DNA of 7,386 nucleotides from Trueperaceae bacterium (lineage in GTDB: Bacteria; Deinococcota; Deinococci; Deinococcales; Trueperaceae). Each line of letters opens with the position of its first letter. Within the stretch, counting starts at the first letter, position 1. The position numbers and the translations under genes were made by a program. Location of the stretch: assembly GCA_003567075.1 (NCBI GenBank), contig PXAU01000206.1, forward strand, positions 1 to 7,386. Reading direction: 5' to 3'. The notes below the pieces were generated by a model. The model was given only the letters and a program-made list of their open reading frames with translations, ran no database searches and was not told the DNA's origin. Below, piece after piece: positions 3,749 to 7,386 of this stretch.

Positions 3749-6421
3749 TCAGGCGCTGCGGTCGCGCTCCTCGTCGTCGCCGTCGTCGTCGCCGTCGTCG
3801 TCGTCGGCGGTGGCCGGCGACTCGGGCTCGGACTCCGTCGACACCTGCTCGCTCGCTGCGGGCTCAGCCGACGCGTCGCTGGTTTCGGGCTGCGCCTCGG
3901 CCTGCGCCTCGGGCTGCGCTTCGGGCTGGGCTTCGGGCTGCGCCTCGGGCTGGGCCTCGGGCTGCGCCTCGGCCTGCGCCTCGGGCTGCGCCTCGGCTGC
4001 CGGTGCAGCCTCTTGGACCGGCTCCGACGGGGTCTCGCTCGCCTTCACGGGGCGGCGGCCCTCACGGAACGCGGCGGTGAGCAACGCGGCGGCCTCCGCG
4101 GCGTCGATGGCGTTCTCGGAATCGGCGGCTGGCGCCTCCTCGGGCTCGGGCTTCGCCGCAGCCGGCTCGGTTGCCGGCTCGGCGGTCGGCGGGGCGCTGA
4201 CGTCCTGCGACGGGGCCGGAGCCTCCGGCGTCGGCGCGGCGGCCTCGGCAGCGGGCTCGGTCGCAGCAGCCGCAGCGGCCTCCCCGGCTTCCGCGGGCTT
4301 CGCGGGCGCGGCTTCGGCGTCAGGCGCCGGCGCACCATCACTGGCGGCCGCCTGGTCGCTGGCCTCGCTCGCGCTGGGCGTCGCCTCCTTCTCGTCCTCA
4401 TCCTTCGTGTCGGTCAGGCCGAACTGCGCGAACAGGTCGGCGTAGACGTCACCGAGCTTGGTGGTGGTCTTCTGCCCAGCGCTCTCGGCCGCGTAGCTGT
4501 AGTCGTAGTCGATGCCGGCTCCGCGGCGTCCACCGCGGCGACCGCCGCGGCGGCCACCCGGCGCGCCACCGCGCGCACTTGGCGCACCCGTGCCGATCTC
4601 GTCGAAGCCGCCGGCGCCGGCGGTGAAGGGCAGCAGGCGCTTGCGCGAGAGGCTGGCGCGCTGCTCGACCGGATCGATGTTGAGGATCACGGCCGTGATC
4701 TCGTCGCCGCGCTTGAAGTGCTCGTTGACGTCCTCGATGTGCTCGTGCGCGAGTTCCGAGATGTGCACCAGGCCCTCGATGCCCTCTTCGATCTCCATGA
4801 ACACGCCGAAGTCGGTGAGGCCCGTGACGGGGCCGGTGACCTCGGTGCCCGGCGGGTAGCGGTCGGGCAGGCTGCTCCAGGGATCGGGCTGGGTCTGGCG
4901 CAAACCGAGCGAGATGCGCTCCTGCTGGGTGTCGATCTTGAGGATCATGGCCTCGACCAGGTCGCCGTCCGTGACGATCTCCTTGGGGTGCCGGACGCGC
5001 TTGGTCCAGCTCATCTCGGAGACGTGGATCAGGCCCTCGAGGCCGGGCTCGATCTCGACGAAGGCGCCGAAGGGCGTGAGGTTGGTGACCTTGCCGCTGA
5101 TGCGCTGGCCGATGTGGTAGTTCGCGAGCACGTCCTCCCACGGGTTCGCCATCAGCTTCTTCATGGAGAGGTTGATGCGCTCGCGCTCGAGGTCCATGTC
5201 GAGCACCTCAACGCGGACCTTCTCGCCCACCTTCAGGACGTCGCGCGGGTGGTTGAAGCGGCCGTGGGTGAGCTCGCTGCGGTGCACGAGGCCGTCGATG
5301 CCGCCCAGGTTGACGAAGGCGCCGAAGTCGGTGATCTCGACGACCTCGCCCTCGGTCTTGAAGCCCGGCTCGAGCTGCTTGAGCGTCTCGGCCTTCTGGC
5401 CCGCGAGCTCGACCTCGAGGATCGACCGGCGCGAGATGATCACGCGGTTGCGGCGCCGGTTGAGCTCGATGATCTTGACCTTCATGCGCTGACCCACGTA
5501 GGGCGAGAGGTCGTTCACGCGCCGCACGTCGACCTGGCTGGCCGGCAGGAAGGCGCGCACGCCCAGGTTCGCGACGAGGCCGCCGCGCACCTTCTCGACG
5601 ATCTCGACCTCGACCGGCTTCTCCTTCTCGTGGATCTCCTGCAGCAGGTTCCACGCGCGCTCGGCATCCGCCCGGCGCTTGGAGAGCACGATGGTGTTGT
5701 TCGGGACGTCCGAACGCACCACGTACACCGTAATGGGATCGCCCGGCTTGAAGTACTCGGCGACCTCCTGCTGGTTGCTGTCGTGCTCGAAGATCTGGTT
5801 GTACGGCAGGAGGCCTTCGATCTTGGCACCGACATCGACGACGATGCCTTCCTGGGTGAGCATGATGACTTCGCCGGCCACGATCATGCCGCGATGGACG
5901 GGCTTGCGCGCCAGGTGCTCGTCGGACGCGGCCATCACGTCTTCCATCGTGATCTCGTCGTCGGACTTCTGGCTGTACGCCGACGCCGCGCTCGGCGGCT
6001 CGTCAGCTGCAGCAGCCTCGGGCGGGGCAGCGTCCGTCGCTGACGCGTCGGCCGGCGGGGCCGGTGGCGCCTCGACGGGCGCGTCCGCAGGCTCTTCGCC
6101 GGACGCTTCTACAGGCTCCTCGGAGCCTTCGGGCGCTGGCGCTTCCGGCGTCGGCTCGTCCGGCGTCGGCTCGTCCGGCGTCTCGGGCGTGGCGTGGGCG
6201 ACCGAGTCGGTCGACGCCTGCTCAGCATCGGGCGACGGCGCCTCAGAGGTGTCGTTCGCGGGCGCTTCTGTCGTCTCGGAGGCCGGAGCTTCGGTCGTTG
6301 CCGCTGCGTTCTTGTCGCCCTGCTCAGTGTCCGCAGTGGGGGTGTGCTCGTGGGTGGTCTCCGGGGCGGGGTGGGTGGTCGCGGCAGGGGCGTCCACGAC
6401 CGGGTTCTCTTTCTGGTCCAT
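3749..6421 (-). CDS. rpsA: 30S ribosomal protein S1, 890 aa, with five S1 domains and long disordered extensions
   Basis: S1 binds mRNA on the 30S subunit and helps initiate translation. The layout is an acidic Ala/Pro/Glu/Thr-rich N-terminus (about 1-160); 'DEITMEDVMAASDEH' (165-179); five S1 OB-fold domains at about 177-250, 266-335, 353-423, 438-510 and 524-596, the last three with the classical TDFGAFV, TPFGAFVEI and TDFGVFMEI strands followed by GLVHRSEL, GLIHVSEM and GLVHISEL; an Arg/Gly box 'PGGRRGGRRGGRRGAG' (621-636); a more ordered 'TTTKLGDVYADLFAQFGL' (652-669); then about 200 Ala/Glu/Pro-rich residues with EAQP repeats and an Asp-rich end (DDDDGDDDGDDEE). Many bacterial S1 proteins are about 400-630 aa, so this is large. 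ATG 6421 is preferred because AAGGAGG lies 11 nt upstream. An in-frame ATG at 6466 would overlap the -10 box and put the Shine-Dalgarno inside the gene. Confidence 0.95.
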   Translation of the reverse strand: MDQKENPVVDAPAATTHPAPETTHEHTPTADTEQGDKNAAATTEAPASETTEAPANDTSEAPSPDAEQASTDSVAHATPETPDEPTPDEPTPEAPAPEGSEEPVEASGEEPADAPVEAPPAPPADASATDAAPPEAAAADEPPSAASAYSQKSDDEITMEDVMAASDEHLARKPVHRGMIVAGEVIMLTQEGIVVDVGAKIEGLLPYNQIFEHDSNQQEVAEYFKPGDPITVYVVRSDVPNNTIVLSKRRADAERAWNLLQEIHEKEKPVEVEIVEKVRGGLVANLGVRAFLPASQVDVRRVNDLSPYVGQRMKVKIIELNRRRNRVIISRRSILEVELAGQKAETLKQLEPGFKTEGEVVEITDFGAFVNLGGIDGLVHRSELTHGRFNHPRDVLKVGEKVRVEVLDMDLERERINLSMKKLMANPWEDVLANYHIGQRISGKVTNLTPFGAFVEIEPGLEGLIHVSEMSWTKRVRHPKEIVTDGDLVEAMILKIDTQQERISLGLRQTQPDPWSSLPDRYPPGTEVTGPVTGLTDFGVFMEIEEGIEGLVHISELAHEHIEDVNEHFKRGDEITAVILNIDPVEQRASLSRKRLLPFTAGAGGFDEIGTGAPSARGGAPGGRRGGRRGGRRGAGIDYDYSYAAESAGQKTTTKLGDVYADLFAQFGLTDTKDEDEKEATPSASEASDQAAASDGAPAPDAEAAPAKPAEAGEAAAAAATEPAAEAAAPTPEAPAPSQDVSAPPTAEPATEPAAAKPEPEEAPAADSENAIDAAEAAALLTAAFREGRRPVKASETPSEPVQEAAPAAEAQPEAQAEAQPEAQPEAQPEAQPEAQPEAQAEAQPETSDASAEPAASEQVSTESEPESPATADDDDGDDDGDDEERDRSA
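3884..3991. repeat. 12-bp coding tandem repeat (EAQP/EAQA units) in the S1 tail
   Basis: Nine 12-bp units encode residues 811-846 of S1 as a run of AQPE and AQAE tetrapeptides. The units differ mainly at third positions (GCCTCG, GCTTCG) and by a CC/GG swap (CGGCCTGCG, CGGGCTGGG), so the array is slightly aged rather than brand new. The period is a multiple of three, so copy-number changes keep the frame. Confidence 0.9.
6150..6179. repeat. 15-bp perfect duplication in the S1 N-terminal region
   Basis: GTCGGCTCGTCCGGC occurs twice in direct succession (6150-6164, 6165-6179), encoding the repeated 'PDEPT' in the acidic N-terminal extension of S1. It is in frame. Confidence 0.85.
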
Positions 6422-6432
6422 GAAAGGGGGGT

Positions 6433-6439
6433 CCTCCTT
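6433..6439 (-). promoter_or_regulatory. Ribosome binding site AAGGAGG for S1
   Basis: A full Shine-Dalgarno match on the minus strand. The spacer to ATG 6421 is 11 nt (ACCCCCCTTTC), a little longer than ideal. It decides the start: the other in-frame ATG, at 6466, lies upstream of it. Confidence 0.75.
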
Positions 6440-6464
6440 CGATTGCGACGAGGCGCAACACGAC

Positions 6465-6494
6465 ATTACAGCACGCCGGACCCCTCCCGCGCAA
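6465..6494 (-). promoter_or_regulatory. Candidate S1 promoter with extended -10
   Basis: On the minus strand TGTAAT (6470-6465) matches TATAAT at 5 of 6 positions and is preceded by TGC, giving an extended TGn -10. TTGCGC (6494-6489) lies 18 bp upstream as a weak -35. Transcription would start near 6458, leaving a leader of about 35 nt that carries the AAGGAGG site. It lies in the 108-bp gap after the regulator gene. Confidence 0.6.
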
Positions 6495-6529
6495 CCGCAA
6501 GACGTGTATGCACGCGCTGGGACGGCGCT

Positions 6530-7386
6530 TCAGGCCGCTTCGCTGGTGGCGTCGCCGAGCTCGCTCCTGTAACGGTCGAGCCCGTGGTCGAGCAGCAGCG
6601 TCCAGTCGGTGCGGCTGCTGGGCAGGAACGCACCGAAGTCGCCGCTGCGCCGGCCAGCGCGCACCTCGGCCACGTCCCAAACGATGTCGATGTTGCTGCG
6701 CAGGCGGTAGAGCCGCGCCTCCCGGTCGTACTCGATCGCTACCCCCGGCAGGTGCTCCTTCAGCTGGTGCCGGCACTGGTGGAAGTACGACTTGGCCGAG
6801 CGCGGCTTCTCATCGGGGAAGACGTCGGTGAGGAGCTGCTGGAGGCTGACCGCCTTGTGCTCAAGGAAGTACGCGATCACCTCGACCAAGCGCTTCAAGG
6901 GGATGGGCACCCGCTCGCCGGCGTAGTACAGGCCCTCCTGGCCCAGGCTCACCACCTCGAGGATGTCGCTCTGCTCACCGAGCAGCTCAGGATGCGTGCG
7001 CTGCGCGAAGCGGCGCAAGTCCGGCAGCAGCAGCCACTCCTTGGCCAGGAAAGCGTGGTTCTGGAGCATGACGCACAGGCCCTGCAGGTCGTCCAGCACC
7101 GCCCGGGCGCGCGTGGCGTCGGTGCTGTGCAGCAGCGACGCCATGTGGAGCTTGACGTAGCCCTGCTCCTGCAGCAGGCCCATGTGCTCGAACTCGGCAT
7201 CGAGCGCCTGGTACTCCTTGAGCGCGTGCGCGCGCGTGTAATCGCCCTGCAGGAGCCGAACGCCGATCTCTCGGAAGCGGTAGGCCAAGCGATCGGACTT
7301 GTCCACGATGAGCGTCTGCGCCCGCGCCAGGTGCCGCGCCGCCGCCGCGAGGTCGCCCTGCACGCTCTGCAGCGCCGTGAGCGCCA
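6530..7386 (-). CDS. TPR protein with C-terminal SARP/OmpR-like winged helix (5' truncated by window)
   Basis: The frame runs open to the window edge (7386), so the 284 visible residues are the C-terminal part of a longer protein. Residues 1 to about 130 are helical and fit TPR-type repeats ('ALTALQSVQGDLAAAARHLARAQ', 'GDYTRAHALKEYQAL', 'ATRARAVLDDLQGL'). About 140-236 look like a winged-helix DNA-binding domain: strands 'GLYYAGERVPIP', helix 'LKRLVEVIAYFLEHK', 'SLQQLLTDVFPDE', the recognition-helix pattern 'SAKSYFHQCRHQLKEHL', then hairpin 'IEYDREARLYRL'. This resembles SARP-type activators, although there the winged helix usually comes first. A roughly 50-residue tail follows (GDFGAFLPSS...). 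The N-terminus, perhaps with an ATPase domain, is outside the window. A role as a transcription regulator is likely; its targets are unknown. Confidence 0.7.
   Translation of the reverse strand, partial: ALTALQSVQGDLAAAARHLARAQTLIVDKSDRLAYRFREIGVRLLQGDYTRAHALKEYQALDAEFEHMGLLQEQGYVKLHMASLLHSTDATRARAVLDDLQGLCVMLQNHAFLAKEWLLLPDLRRFAQRTHPELLGEQSDILEVVSLGQEGLYYAGERVPIPLKRLVEVIAYFLEHKAVSLQQLLTDVFPDEKPRSAKSYFHQCRHQLKEHLPGVAIEYDREARLYRLRSNIDIVWDVAEVRAGRRSGDFGAFLPSSRTDWTLLLDHGLDRYRSELGDATSEAA

Noticed and set aside
3593..6043. An 816-codon open frame on the plus strand opposite S1
   Set aside because: It is the mirror of the S1 gene. Its Leu/Gly/Arg/Val/Asp-rich, repetitive composition follows from the complementary GC-rich codons, and the minus frame has five clear S1 domains.
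6422..6466. Upstream ATG start for S1 (15 residues longer)
   Set aside because: The ATG overlaps the -10 box and the AAGGAGG site lies downstream of it, so ATG 6421 is the better start.

Overview
This is a GC-rich window carrying six recognisable genes: two are cut by the window edges, and five of the six lie on the minus strand. The set looks like an ordinary chromosomal stretch of a GC-rich bacterium. I lean towards Deinococcota (Deinococcus/Truepera relatives). The reasons are the form of ribosomal protein S1 (a five-S1-domain core preceded by an 'ITMEDVMA'-type motif), a TPR plus winged-helix regulator of the kind common there, and a sugar-kinase gene whose -10 box sits 6 nt from its start codon, as in leaderless transcripts. 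This assignment is inference, not proof.

Layout. 1-198 (+): C-terminus of an HtpX-like M48 membrane metalloprotease. 206-259: three copies of an 18-bp GC-rich repeat, in the gap between convergent genes. 293-442 (-): a 49-residue, two-helix membrane protein of the lmo0937/DUF5670 family. 443-1206: about 760 bp with no intact gene; a decayed piece resembling the N-terminus of an IS4-type transposase lies at about 861-1109 (-). 1207-2804 (-): a two-gene operon, ROK-family sugar kinase followed by a short transaldolase-family protein, joined by a 4-nt GTGA overlap. 2805-3748: about 940 bp with no convincing gene; it holds tandem repeats, an inverted-repeat cluster and, at its 3749 end, a 14-bp hairpin that is probably the S1 terminator. 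3749-6421 (-): ribosomal protein S1, 890 residues, with very long Ala/Pro/Glu-rich flanks, an Arg/Gly box and a tandem EAQP repeat. 6422-6529: S1 promoter and leader. 6530-7386 (-): C-terminal part of a TPR protein ending in a SARP/OmpR-like winged helix.

How the parts relate. The kinase and aldolase probably act on the same sugar or sugar phosphate, but both have changed family-typical active-site residues: the ROK protein lacks the zinc cysteines and the sugar-contacting Glu, and the transaldolase has Ala where the catalytic Asp normally sits. This pair is the most interesting biochemical lead. The S1 protein, about half of which is predicted low-complexity sequence, is the most interesting structural lead. 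I see no CRISPR array, tRNA, rRNA, prophage or clear defence system.
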